13,062 nucleotides of DNA from the NCBI GenBank assembly GCA_900763995.1, contig CAAFMK010000091.1:1-13062 (forward strand), given 5' to 3'. This stretch comes from an uncultured Oscillospiraceae bacterium. GTDB taxonomy: Bacteria > Bacillota > Clostridia > Oscillospirales > Oscillospiraceae. A program made the position numbers and the translations under genes. The notes beneath the pieces are model-generated. The model was not told the DNA's origin. It saw only the letters and a list, made by a program, of their open reading frames with translations, and did not search any database. Shown here piece by piece: positions 7,530 to 13,062 of this stretch. Each line of letters begins with the position of its first letter. Within the stretch, counting starts at the first letter, position 1.

Positions 7530-8351
7530 TTATCCCATCAAGCTGTCCATCGCCTGCTGGGCGTGCTGGATAAACAGCTGCTGAATGGCCTTCAGCTCCC
7601 CCAGTCCCTTTACCTCACAGACCACCTGATAGCCGGCCCGCTCAAATATGCTCTTCCAGGAGTCCTCCCCGTCCCCGGCCATGTCGTTGTTGGCGTGGTC
7701 ACCAGCCACAATCATCAATGGGCGCAAAATCACCCGGTCATACTGCCCGGCCTGTACCATCTCCAGCACATCCTCCACAGTGGGATCTGCCTCCACAGTG
7801 CCCACAAAGCAATTGCCCTTCCCCGCCTGATCCAGCACCTGCTGCATTTTGGTGTAAACGGCATTCGCTTCTGCTGTGGTGCCATGCCCCATAAAGACAA
7901 TGGCCGTCCTGCCATCATTGTAGCTGCCTGTGACCTCAGTAATGGCATCAGCCACGGCGAAAAAGTCCTCCTCACTGGTCAGCAGGGGTTGACCAATGGC
8001 CACCTGGTCAAAGGTGTCTGCAACACAGTTAACCGCCTCCACCAGGTCGTTGTACTCCAGACCATCCATTAGGTGGGTGGGCTGTACCACCAGGGTCTTG
8101 ACCCCATTGTGGGCCGCCCGGTTCAGGGCCTGCTCCACATTGTCGATGGTCACCCCATCCCTAGCGGCCACATGGTCGATGATAATCTGGCTGGTGAAGC
8201 CACGGCGGACACAATACGCTGGAAAGGCTCTCTCCATCGCATCTTCAATGGCACCAATGGTCTCTTGGCGGTTGTCGTTATAGCTGGTACCAAAGCTGAC
8301 CACCATCAGCTCCTTCTCCCCGATCCCATTTTGATTGCGTATATTATCCAA
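7530..8351 (-). CDS. cbiK: Sirohydrochlorin cobaltochelatase, anaerobic CbiK type, 273 aa
   Basis: CbiK inserts Co2+ into sirohydrochlorin in the anaerobic (early cobalt insertion) branch of cobalamin synthesis and acts in the cytoplasm. The family hallmarks are present: ELMVVSFGTSYNDNR (14-28), the metal-site histidine H156 in VFMGHG, E187 in VGTVEADP, and H219 in PLMIVAGDHANNDMAGDGEDSW (211-232). The chosen start is TTG at 8351, with AGGAG 8 nt upstream (complement of 8360-8364). The frame stays open to a TTG at 8402, which has no ribosome site. An internal ATG at residue 16 would cut into the first beta strand. The resulting N-terminus is about 10-12 residues longer than in Salmonella CbiK. 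Expression is controlled by the upstream cobalamin riboswitch. No other cobalamin gene is in the window. Confidence 0.93.
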   Translation of the reverse strand: MDNIRNQNGIGEKELMVVSFGTSYNDNRQETIGAIEDAMERAFPAYCVRRGFTSQIIIDHVAARDGVTIDNVEQALNRAAHNGVKTLVVQPTHLMDGLEYNDLVEAVNCVADTFDQVAIGQPLLTSEEDFFAVADAITEVTGSYNDGRTAIVFMGHGTTAEANAVYTKMQQVLDQAGKGNCFVGTVEADPTVEDVLEMVQAGQYDRVILRPLMIVAGDHANNDMAGDGEDSWKSIFERAGYQVVCEVKGLGELKAIQQLFIQHAQQAMDSLMG

Positions 8352-8408
8352 GGCGGTGTCTCCTGTCTCTTTGTCATTTTTTGGGGCCTTCCATTGGCGC
8401 AAAGGAGG

Positions 8409-8445
8409 GAAAAAACGGGCTTCTCCCCCAGAGGAAAAGTCCGTT
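8409..8445 (-). terminator. Rho-independent attenuator of the cobalamin riboswitch
   Basis: On the minus strand AACGGACTTTTCC (complement of 8433-8445) pairs with GGAGAAGCCCGTT (complement of 8414-8426). This gives 13 positions with one A-C mismatch and one G-U pair. Six U follow (complement of 8410-8415). It lies between the aptamer and the cbiK start, as expected for an expression platform that stops transcription when cobalamin is bound. Confidence 0.82.
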
Positions 8446-8448
8446 TGT

Positions 8449-8471
8449 GTACAAAAGCAGGCTGTACCTGC
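8449..8471 (-). promoter_or_regulatory. Overlapping alternative hairpins between riboswitch aptamer and attenuator
   Basis: GCAGG (8457-8461) can pair with CCTGC (8467-8471), and GTACA (8449-8453) can pair with TGTAC (8463-8467). The two stems share bases and exclude each other. They sit just upstream of the attenuator stem and may take part in switching. Confidence 0.35.
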
Positions 8472-8529
8472 GCACAGCTATTTTTGGTAGAACCAATCAC
8501 TCGTGGTCTGGAATCACTACACTCCCATA

Positions 8530-8712
8530 CCATGACCGGCAGGTTTCCTGGCTTATGGCTGAAATCAAAACGCACCTTCCCGCTTTGGCAGTGGCTGTGA
8601 CCAAACACCGGCGTTTTCCCTTGTCCAATTACAGTGACGAGTTCGTACAGGATTTTCACCTGTTTCCCTTTTAACCCCATCCCTATCAGGACAGGGCCCC
8701 GACCATTTTATT
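8530..8712 (-). promoter_or_regulatory. Cobalamin riboswitch (aptamer) controlling cbiK-yaaA
   Basis: The minus strand carries the complete B12 box AGCCAGGAAACCTGCCG (complement of 8537-8553). It also carries the upstream conserved core GGGAAACAGGTGAAAATC, preceded by TTAAAA (complement of about 8651-8674), and the GCCACTG and GCGGGAAGG elements between them (about 8575-8600). These occur in the order and spacing of the cobalamin (AdoCbl) aptamer. The outer boundaries are approximate because no convincing P1 stem was found. With the downstream terminator, bound cobalamin should shut off cbiK and yaaA. Confidence 0.95.
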
Positions 8713-8749
8713 CCATTGTATTGCCCTGGGATGCCCCATAAGTTCATCA

Positions 8750-8779
8750 ATCATACATCATAGACAGGGAAAAAGTCAA
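8750..8779 (-). promoter_or_regulatory. Promoter of the riboswitch-cbiK-yaaA transcript
   Basis: On the minus strand TTGACT (complement of 8774-8779) and TATGAT (complement of 8750-8755) are 18 nt apart. This puts the transcript start near 8743, about 30 nt before the conserved riboswitch core region begins. Confidence 0.65.
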
Positions 8780-8808
8780 TAGACAGCTATGGGTTTATAT
8801 ATTTGCTT

Positions 8809-8822
8809 GGAACATTCGTTTG
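8809..8822. promoter_or_regulatory. SOS (LexA) box at the lexA promoter
   Basis: GGAACATTCGTTTG (8809-8822) matches the Gram-positive LexA site core GAAC-N4-GTTC with one mismatch (GTTT). It overlaps the -35 hexamer, the expected position for autorepression of lexA. Confidence 0.65.
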
Positions 8823-8848
8823 ACATTCTCGGGAGAATATGGTATAAT
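8820..8848 (+). promoter_or_regulatory. Consensus sigma-A promoter of lexA
   Basis: TTGACA (8820-8825) and TATAAT (8843-8848) are both perfect and separated by 17 nt. The SOS box overlaps the -35. The spacer contains a separate dyad, ATTCTC-GG-GAGAAT (8825-8838). Confidence 0.9.
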
Positions 8849-8902
8849 CATGTAGTAAAATTATAATCTTTACGCCCTGTCTTATGGAAAGGAGCTGCTA
8901 TT

Positions 8903-9520
8903 ATGGCTAAGCTAACCAGAAAACAGCAGCAAATTTACGACTTTATTTTGGAATTTACCGCTCAGCATGGCTACCCCCCCTCTGTGCGTGAAATCGGCAC
9001 CGCCATGGGTCTGAAATCCCCCTCCACTGTCCACTTCCACATGAAAGGACTGGAGCAGGCCGGGGTCATTATTAAGGCCGAGGGTAAGACCCGTGCCATC
9101 TCCCTGCCCGGGGTATCTCTGGGACAGCTGGCAGAGGAGCGCTCTCCCCGCACCAACCAGATCCCGGTGTTGGGCAATGTGGCAGCTGGTGCCCCCATTC
9201 TGGCACAGGAGTGTATTGAGGACTACCTCACCTTTGACACCCAGGGCTTATCCGGTGAGCACTTCGCCCTACAGGTACGGGGGGAGTCCATGATCAATGC
9301 GGGCATACTTCCAGGTGATCTGGTGGTGGTACACCGCCAGCAGGAGGTACACAACAGCGAAATCGTGGTGGCCCTCTTTGAGGATGAGGCCACTGTCAAG
9401 ACCTATCAAAACAAGGATGGCCATGTGTGGCTGATGCCTGCAAACCAAAATTACCAGCCCATTGACGGCTCCCACGCTGAGATCATTGGAAAAGTGGTGG
9501 CCGTGGTGCGCCGCTACTGA
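8903..9520 (+). CDS. lexA: SOS-response repressor LexA, 205 aa
   Basis: LexA represses DNA-damage genes until RecA filaments trigger its self-cleavage. The N-terminal winged helix-turn-helix opens with LTRKQQQIYDFI and contains YPPSVREIGTAMGLKSPSTVHFHMKGLEQAG (24-54). A linker follows, then the peptidase S24 domain. The cleavage site is A95-G96 in GNVAAGAP, the catalytic serine is S129 in RGESM and the general base is K166 in ATVKTY, so cleavage competence looks intact. Length and layout are typical. ATG 8903 has AAAGGAG 8 nt upstream. Autoregulation is supported by the SOS box over its own promoter. It stands alone, with no second SOS gene attached downstream, and ends at a strong terminator. 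Confidence 0.97.
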   Translation: MAKLTRKQQQIYDFILEFTAQHGYPPSVREIGTAMGLKSPSTVHFHMKGLEQAGVIIKAEGKTRAISLPGVSLGQLAEERSPRTNQIPVLGNVAAGAPILAQECIEDYLTFDTQGLSGEHFALQVRGESMINAGILPGDLVVVHRQQEVHNSEIVVALFEDEATVKTYQNKDGHVWLMPANQNYQPIDGSHAEIIGKVVAVVRRY

Positions 9521-9523
9521 AAA

Positions 9524-9569
9524 TAACCCATTTGCAGAACTGTATGAACTGCAAATGGGTTACTTTTTT
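9524..9569 (+). terminator. Rho-independent terminator of lexA, two-way with the chrA operon
   Basis: TAACCCATTTGCAG (9524-9537) pairs perfectly over 14 bp with CTGCAAATGGGTTA (9549-9562), with an 11-nt loop and TTTTTT at 9564-9569. On the minus strand the same stem is followed by a U-rich run, so it can also stop transcripts coming from ychF-chrA-chrA. Confidence 0.92.
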
Positions 9570-9602
9570 ATCACTGGGCGATCATCCGGTTCCACCGGGT
9601 CT

Positions 9603-10166
9603 TTAAAGCTGAAACACCACACCAATCACAGCCGCAGCCACAATAAACACCAGGGGATGCAGCTTTTTTAGGCTGCCATTTTGCAGTGCCAGAAAGACCA
9701 CCCCTGACAGCAGTACCATGGGCCACTGGATAGAAAGGGTGTGCTCTGTGGTTCCTCCTATCTTCCACCATGTAGAGCCAGCCAAAGTCAGCCCCGCAGA
9801 GGCAATCAGGGCGGTAGACGCAGGACGCAGCCCATAAAATACCCGATCGACTGTTTTGGACTGCTGAAATTTTTGTAAAAATCCTGCGATGAGGATAATG
9901 ACTACAATGGTCGGGGTAATCAGTCCCAGAGTGGCCGCCACAGCCCCTGGTATCCCCGCCTTTGTAAAGCCCACATAGCTGGCCATGTTCACCCCCATGG
10001 GGCCTGGGGTGGATTCAGACACGGCAATCATGGTACTCAGCTCCCCGTGGGTAAACCACCCGGTCTCCTCCCCCATCCGCTGGAGAAAGGGAATGGTTGC
10101 CAGACCGCCCCCAACTGAGAACAGTCCCACCTTTCCAAACTCAAAAAACAGCCGAAGCAGGATCAT
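9603..10166 (-). CDS. Chromate transporter family protein, second half of a short-chain CHR pair, 187 aa
   Basis: A single-domain CHR (ChrA-type) membrane protein. It carries the family motifs LFSVGGGLATIPFLQ (15-29), SESTPGPMGVNMASYVGF (50-67) and AGIPGAVAATLGLITPTIVVIIL (70-92), and further hydrophobic segments near 115-130, 148-162 and 170-187. Short CHR proteins work in pairs equivalent to the two halves of long ChrA. The long form exports chromate by proton exchange, but many clostridial pairs have no tested substrate. ATG at 10166 overlaps the stop of the preceding chromate gene by 4 nt (ATGA), implying translational coupling. The frame is open further upstream, but that part overlaps the partner gene and lacks protein character. 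Confidence 0.9.
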   Translation of the reverse strand: MILLRLFFEFGKVGLFSVGGGLATIPFLQRMGEETGWFTHGELSTMIAVSESTPGPMGVNMASYVGFTKAGIPGAVAATLGLITPTIVVIILIAGFLQKFQQSKTVDRVFYGLRPASTALIASAGLTLAGSTWWKIGGTTEHTLSIQWPMVLLSGVVFLALQNGSLKKLHPLVFIVAAAVIGVVFQL

Positions 10167-10720
10167 TTGTCCTTCCCCCTCTGGGGGCGCTCTGACCACG
10201 CCCGTACCAAATAGCCTGTCACCCCGGCACAGACCAGCAGTATGACCGGGGAGGGGCGCAGCACCACTGCCAAAATCAGCGCCAGCAAAAACAGACCTGT
10301 ACCGACCTTGTCCTTCAGGTTTGACTTTGCCAGTCTGCACACACTGGAGGCAATGAGGGCCACCACAGCGGCGTTGATCCCCGCCAGGGCGTGCTGCACC
10401 ACTTCATATTGGGTAAAGTTCATCAAAAAAGCCGCAATGGCTGTGATAATAATCAGGGATGGGAAGATCACTCCGAGGGTGGCCACGATCCCCCCTGGCA
10501 CCCCCTTCTGCCGAAAGCCAATAAATGTGGCGGTGTTGACCGCAATGATTCCGGGGGTACACTGGCCAACGGCGTAGTAATCAGTGAGTTCCTCATCTGT
10601 TACCCACCCCTTGTGCTCCACTACTTCCCGCTGGAGGAGGGGGAGCATGGCATATCCGCCACCAAAGGTGCAGACCCCCATTTTGGCAAAGGTGAAAAAT
10701 AACTCCAGATAGCTACCCAA
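10163..10720 (-). CDS. Chromate transporter family protein, first half of a short-chain CHR pair, 185 aa
   Basis: Single-domain CHR membrane protein with CTFGGGYAMLPLLQREVVEHKGWVTDEEL (17-45), the VGQCTPGIIAVNTATFIGF stretch (51-69) and GGIVATLGVIFPSLIIITAIAAFL (76-99), then hydrophobic segments at about 112-128, 139-154 and 158-173. The start is TTG at 10720. An in-frame stop, that of ychF, lies only five codons upstream, and the next ATG (residue 14) would remove part of the first motif. AAGGGG, which overlaps the ychF stop, is the ribosome site, with an 8-nt spacer. It begins 12 nt after ychF and overlaps its partner by 4 nt, so the three genes form one operon. Chromate as substrate is the family name, not shown here. 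Confidence 0.9.
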   Translation of the reverse strand: MGSYLELFFTFAKMGVCTFGGGYAMLPLLQREVVEHKGWVTDEELTDYYAVGQCTPGIIAVNTATFIGFRQKGVPGGIVATLGVIFPSLIIITAIAAFLMNFTQYEVVQHALAGINAAVVALIASSVCRLAKSNLKDKVGTGLFLLALILAVVLRPSPVILLVCAGVTGYLVRAWSERPQRGKDK

Positions 10721-10732
10721 GGTAAACGCCCC

Positions 10733-11821
10733 TTATACATTGAACCGGAACAGAATGATGTCACCATCCTGTACCACATACTCCTTGCCCTCAGAACGGA
10801 TGAGCCCCTTTTCACGGGCCCCTGTCATGGTGCCGCAGGCCATGAGATCCTCAAAGGAGACCACCTCGGCCCGGATGAAGCCCCGCTCAAAATCAGAGTG
10901 GATCTTACCTGCGGCCTGAGGGGCCTTGGTGCCCTTAGTAATTGTCCAGGCACGGCACTCGTCCTCACCGGAAGTCAGGTAGGAGATCAGACCCAACAGG
11001 GTGTAGCTGGCCTTGACCAGCCGGTCAAGACCGGACTCGCTGACCCCCAGATCCTCCAGGAACATCTTCTTTTCCTCGCCCTCCAGCTCGGCGATCTCCG
11101 CCTCCAGCTTGGCGCACACAGGAATGACCTGGGCACCCTGGGCAGCGGCCCGCTCCTCCACCTGCTTGTAGTAGGGGACGGCCTGAGGATCGGCAAAACC
11201 CGCCTCATCCAGATTGGCCGCATAGATGATGGGCTTCAGGGACAGCAGTTCACAGTCTGGGTACTCAGCGGCGATGTCCACCTCCTCATAGGAGCGGGCA
11301 GATTTGCCGTCATTGAGCCAATCCCGCAGGCCCTCAAAATCGGCGGCCTCCTGCAAAAATTTCTTGTCCCCCTTGGCGGCCTTCTTGGCCTTGTCGATCC
11401 GCCGCTCCACCATCTCCAGGTCGGCCATGACCAACTCCAGATCAATGGTGTCAATGTCCCGGAGGGGGTCGGTGGAGCCCTCTACATGGATCACATTGTC
11501 ATCATCAAAGCAGCGCACCACATGGACAATGGCATCAGTCATGCGGATGTTACCCAAAAACTTGTTGCCCAGACCCTCGCCCTTAGAGGCACCCTTGACC
11601 AGACCAGCAATATCCACAAACTCAATCACAGCCGGGGTGGTCTTTTTGGGGTGGTACATCTCACTGAGCTGATCCAACCGATGGTCTGGGACAGCCACCA
11701 TACCCACATTGGGATCAATGGTGCAGAAGGGATAGTTGGCGCTCTCGGCCCCGGCGTTGGTAATGGCATTAAATAATGTGCTCTTACCCACATTGGGTAG
11801 ACCCACGATACCTAATTTCAT
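10733..11821 (-). CDS. ychF: Redox-regulated ATPase YchF (OLA1 family), 362 aa
   Basis: YchF is a near-universal Obg-related P-loop protein that prefers ATP to GTP, binds ribosomes and influences stress and translation. The P-loop is GLPNVGKST (7-15), the G3 motif is DIAGL (70-74), and the G4 position is NLDE (203-206), the altered motif that gives ATP preference in place of NKxD. A helical coiled region spans about 125-165. The C-terminal TGS domain includes AWTITKGTKAPQAAGKIH (291-308) and RGFIRAEVV (313-321). Length is normal for the family. The chosen ATG at 11821 gives the canonical MKLGIVGLPN. The ribosome site GGAG lies 12 nt upstream, a little far. A TTG at 11848 in frame lies on the wrong side of that site. 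No clear promoter is visible in the 65 bp before it, which abut an integrase remnant. Confidence 0.96.
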   Translation of the reverse strand: MKLGIVGLPNVGKSTLFNAITNAGAESANYPFCTIDPNVGMVAVPDHRLDQLSEMYHPKKTTPAVIEFVDIAGLVKGASKGEGLGNKFLGNIRMTDAIVHVVRCFDDDNVIHVEGSTDPLRDIDTIDLELVMADLEMVERRIDKAKKAAKGDKKFLQEAADFEGLRDWLNDGKSARSYEEVDIAAEYPDCELLSLKPIIYAANLDEAGFADPQAVPYYKQVEERAAAQGAQVIPVCAKLEAEIAELEGEEKKMFLEDLGVSESGLDRLVKASYTLLGLISYLTSGEDECRAWTITKGTKAPQAAGKIHSDFERGFIRAEVVSFEDLMACGTMTGAREKGLIRSEGKEYVVQDGDIILFRFNV

Positions 11822-11874
11822 AGTTTTCGATTTCTCCTTTATTTTCAATGGTTTCCAGGCTTTGCGCTTCCATG

Positions 11875-11893
11875 TTTACGCCCTTTTTACGCC
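11875..11893. repeat. Tandem TTTACGCC repeats next to the integrase stop
   Basis: TTTACGCC occurs at 11875-11882 and again at 11886-11893, an 11-bp period equal to about one helical turn. The second copy contains the integrase stop codon. Such short direct repeats beside an integrase end are typical of arm-type recombinase sites near an att site. That role is inferred. Confidence 0.4.
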
Positions 11894-12498
11894 GTTTCTG
11901 CATTTTGAATCATTTGATCACTTTGAAATTGGTTCACTGCGTTGACCAACGATTCACCAGTGACGTGGACATAGCGATCCATGGTTGTTTTAATACTTGA
12001 GTGTCCAAGCAGCTCTTGCAGTGCTTTGGGCTGCACACCTCTTTCGATGGCACGGGTTGCATAAGTATGACGAAGAACATGCATACAAAATCTCTTGATG
12101 CCAGCCTCATCACACAACTTGTATAAGTGTGTGTCATAAGAACTGTTCTTCGTCGGCTCGCCTGTTCGCCAATTGATAAACACCAGATCGCGCATGACAA
12201 ATTTGTTGGTACAGCCTGTACGTCTGTCAACATACTCCAACTCTTGTGATAACATATCAGACTCCTTGCGAGTAGTGCGCTCATCATAACACTCTTGCAA
12301 GATTTGATAGGCGCAGTCTGTTAAAGGAATGGTCCGATAGCTTTTCATACTTTTGGGTGGACCAGCTCTCCAATATCCTAACTTGTAGCGATACTCCAGG
12401 GTTTTGCTGATTGTCAATGTATGGTTCTCCCAGTCAATGGAATCCCATGTAAGACCAATCATTTCAGCTGTACGAAGTCCTGTTTGCAGAAGCAACAC
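11887..12498 (-). pseudogene. C-terminal catalytic fragment of a tyrosine recombinase/integrase (203 codons)
   Basis: The catalytic domain of a phage/ICE-type tyrosine integrase is complete. Arg I is R9 in QTGLRTAEMIGLTW. A beta-hairpin Lys lies in PPKSMKSYRTIPL (K49 or K52). The HxxR box is H140/R143 in MHVLRHTYATRA, followed by H166 in LLGHSSIKTT and nucleophile Y176 in DRYVHVT. The DNA-contacting arm and core-binding domains, normally about 170-200 residues, are missing. Homology seems to begin around IYYVLLLQTGLR, and an in-frame TAA stands at 12520-12522. The first usable start is GTG 12498. AAGGAG lies 13 nt before it but inside a hairpin. Base composition is AT-richer than the core genes. 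It points the same way as ychF, 65 bp ahead of it. Either this is a decayed integrase cut by a later insertion, or a separately expressed catalytic fragment. Confidence 0.85.
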
Positions 12499-12512
12499 AT
12501 AGTAGATAGAAC

Positions 12513-12535
12513 TCCTTTCTTACCATAAGAAAGGA
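12513..12535. repeat. Perfect 10-bp inverted repeat covering the ribosome site before the integrase fragment
   Basis: TCCTTTCTTA (12513-12522) and TAAGAAAGGA (12526-12535) are perfect inverted copies around CCA. In the minus-strand RNA the 3' arm carries most of the Shine-Dalgarno AAGGAG (complement of 12512-12517), so the folded form hides it. Confidence 0.7.
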
Positions 12536-12573
12536 AGTCCCACTGCACATGCTTAATTATAGCACAGGGACTT
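12535..12573. repeat. Inverted repeat AAGTCCC / GGGACTT overlapping a minus-strand promoter
   Basis: AAGTCCC (12535-12541) and GGGACTT (12567-12573) are perfect inverted copies. Inner TGC (12544-12546) and GCA (12562-12564) extend the match. The pair brackets the -10 of the minus promoter, so it could be an operator or part of a mobile-element end. Confidence 0.5.
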
Positions 12574-12584
12574 GTCTTTCTCAA
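12556..12584 (-). promoter_or_regulatory. Strong promoter reading into the integrase fragment
   Basis: On the minus strand TTGAGA (complement of 12579-12584) and a perfect TATAAT (complement of 12556-12561) are 17 nt apart. The transcript would start near 12549, run through the hairpin at 12513-12535 and enter the integrase fragment. Readthrough could reach ychF and the chromate genes. Confidence 0.65.
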
Positions 12585-12775
12585 CACAAATTCGGCAGTT
12601 ATATCATCAATTTCCCCCGAATAAATTCCTCAAATTCTTGCCTCTTCACCAATTTGCGAGTGCCGACATACAAGACGAATGGACAATTAGGCTACCGCAG
12701 CATATCTTCAATTTTATTATTCCAATATTTAGGAAATACATGAACTTATTTCCTGATCCGAAACCTTTGACACAC
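12585..12775. other. AT-rich stretch without a supported gene
   Basis: A plus-strand frame is open across this stretch (from 12572) but begins without a ribosome site, and its product looks unlike a protein family. Minus-strand frames are broken by several stops. It lies between the two outward-facing promoters, so I read it as intergenic or decayed DNA. Confidence 0.5.
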
Positions 12776-12804
12776 TTGATATTCACCTTTAGACTTCGTA
12801 TAAT
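12776..12804 (+). promoter_or_regulatory. Promoter for the right-edge ORF
   Basis: TTGATA (12776-12781) and a perfect TATAAT (12799-12804) are 17 nt apart, 37 nt before an ATG that has its own GGAG ribosome site. Confidence 0.6.
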
Positions 12805-12841
12805 AATGAACGTTGAGCGCTATTTGAACGGAGAGAGATTG

Positions 12842-12940
12842 ATGGACACACCTATTATAGAGTCAATTGGACAAGAGGAGCCAACTATGATTGGGCAGAT
12901 CGATTTGAGTGAGCTCCTGGCGGAGTTGAGATTGGTTTAA
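12842..12940 (+). CDS. Unidentified short ORF, 32 aa, or the frame-shifted start of a longer gene
   Basis: ATG 12842 follows GGAG (12830-12833) at 8 nt, downstream of a good promoter, so translation initiation here is well supported. The product begins MDTPIIESIGQEEPTMIG, continues with a leucine-rich IDLSELLAELRLV and stops at TAA 12938. It is acidic, with no signal peptide or recognised motif. The -1 frame is open from 12913 to the window end and encodes a more protein-like sequence, so the two may be one gene broken by a one-base change. The AT-rich setting beside an integrase fragment suggests a mobile-element gene. No function is assigned. Confidence 0.4.
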   Translation: MDTPIIESIGQEEPTMIGQIDLSELLAELRLV

Positions 12941-13062
12941 TAAAAGATAATGCGAATATTATTTGCCTGGTGATCCAAGAGGTGTACTGTAATGAGCACG
13001 GCAATCACAATACAGCCTTTGTGAGATGGATGGAGATCAAACCGCAAAGTGCATCCTTCTGG
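12913..13062 (+). CDS. Unidentified open frame running off the right edge (partial, no supported start)
   Basis: Fifty codons are open from just after a TGA at 12910 to the end. The stretch KDNANIICLVIQEVYCN, then HNTAFVRWMEIKP, has the alternation of hydrophobic and charged residues of a folded beta-rich domain. There is no ribosome site before the first possible starts (GTG 12970 is the clearest). The simplest explanation is continuation of the ORF begun at 12842 through a -1 shift within 12913-12940, either a true mutation or a programmed event. No family is recognised. Confidence 0.35.

Noticed and set aside
8073..8600. Plus-strand open frame across the cbiK start and riboswitch
   Set aside because: The minus strand has cbiK, the attenuator and the cobalamin aptamer here. 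The plus-strand frame is an antisense shadow without a promoter or ribosome site.
9570..9602. Small CCGGT/ACCGG hairpin after the second chromate transporter gene
   Set aside because: It is short and not followed by a U-tract. The adjacent 14-bp two-way terminator explains transcript ends better.
10898..11776. 292-codon plus-strand frame opposite ychF
   Set aside because: It is fully antisense to a canonical ychF and has no recognisable protein features.
12572..12841. Plus-strand frame preceding the 32-residue ORF, read as a single 122-residue protein
   Set aside because: The first ATG lacks a ribosome site. A good promoter (12776-12804) and ribosome site (12830-12833) lie inside it, so translation more likely starts at 12842. 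The upstream part does not look like a folded protein.

Overview
The window reads as chromosome of a Gram-positive anaerobe of the class Clostridia, most like the Oscillospiraceae (Flavonifractor/Oscillibacter-type gut bacteria). The signs are strong AGGAGG-type ribosome sites, several TTG starts, a single-chain clostridial/streptococcal-type PurL with a fused glutaminase, an anaerobic CbiK cobaltochelatase under a cobalamin riboswitch, and a Gram-positive LexA. The species assignment is inference. Most of the window is GC-rich. The last 1.2 kb (about 11,880 to the end) is visibly AT-richer and looks acquired.

Layout. At the left edge a partial minus-strand gene and a small plus-strand gene are driven by back-to-back promoters in about 100 bp. 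A promoter at 488-516 then leads into a plus-strand run: pgeF (peptidoglycan editing / laccase-domain protein), an orphan family-5 solute-binding lipoprotein, and purL, which ends at a strong terminator. Convergent to purL is a minus-strand unit: leader with cobalamin riboswitch and attenuator (about 8743-8352), cbiK, then yaaA. Divergent from that leader is lexA with a consensus promoter and an overlapping near-consensus SOS box. lexA ends at a two-way terminator shared with the minus-strand unit ychF - chrA - chrA (a YchF/OLA1 ATPase followed by two overlapping short chromate transporters).

Upstream of ychF lies the C-terminal catalytic half of a tyrosine recombinase, with every catalytic residue present but no N-terminal half. 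Its terminus is bordered by tandem TTTACGCC repeats next to ychF and by a promoter plus a hairpin that buries a Shine-Dalgarno sequence on the other side. To the right of that are a plus-strand promoter, a 32-codon ORF and an unidentified open frame that runs off the window. I read this end as the remnant or edge of a mobile element inserted in front of ychF.

Most genes are ordinary housekeeping or stress genes. The points most worth a second look are the integrase-fragment junction with its SD-sequestering leader, the frame-broken ORF at the right edge, the riboswitch expression platform of cbiK, the hairpin in front of purL, and the dyads inside the lexA and left-edge promoters. I saw no clear new multi-gene system, CRISPR array, tRNA or rRNA.
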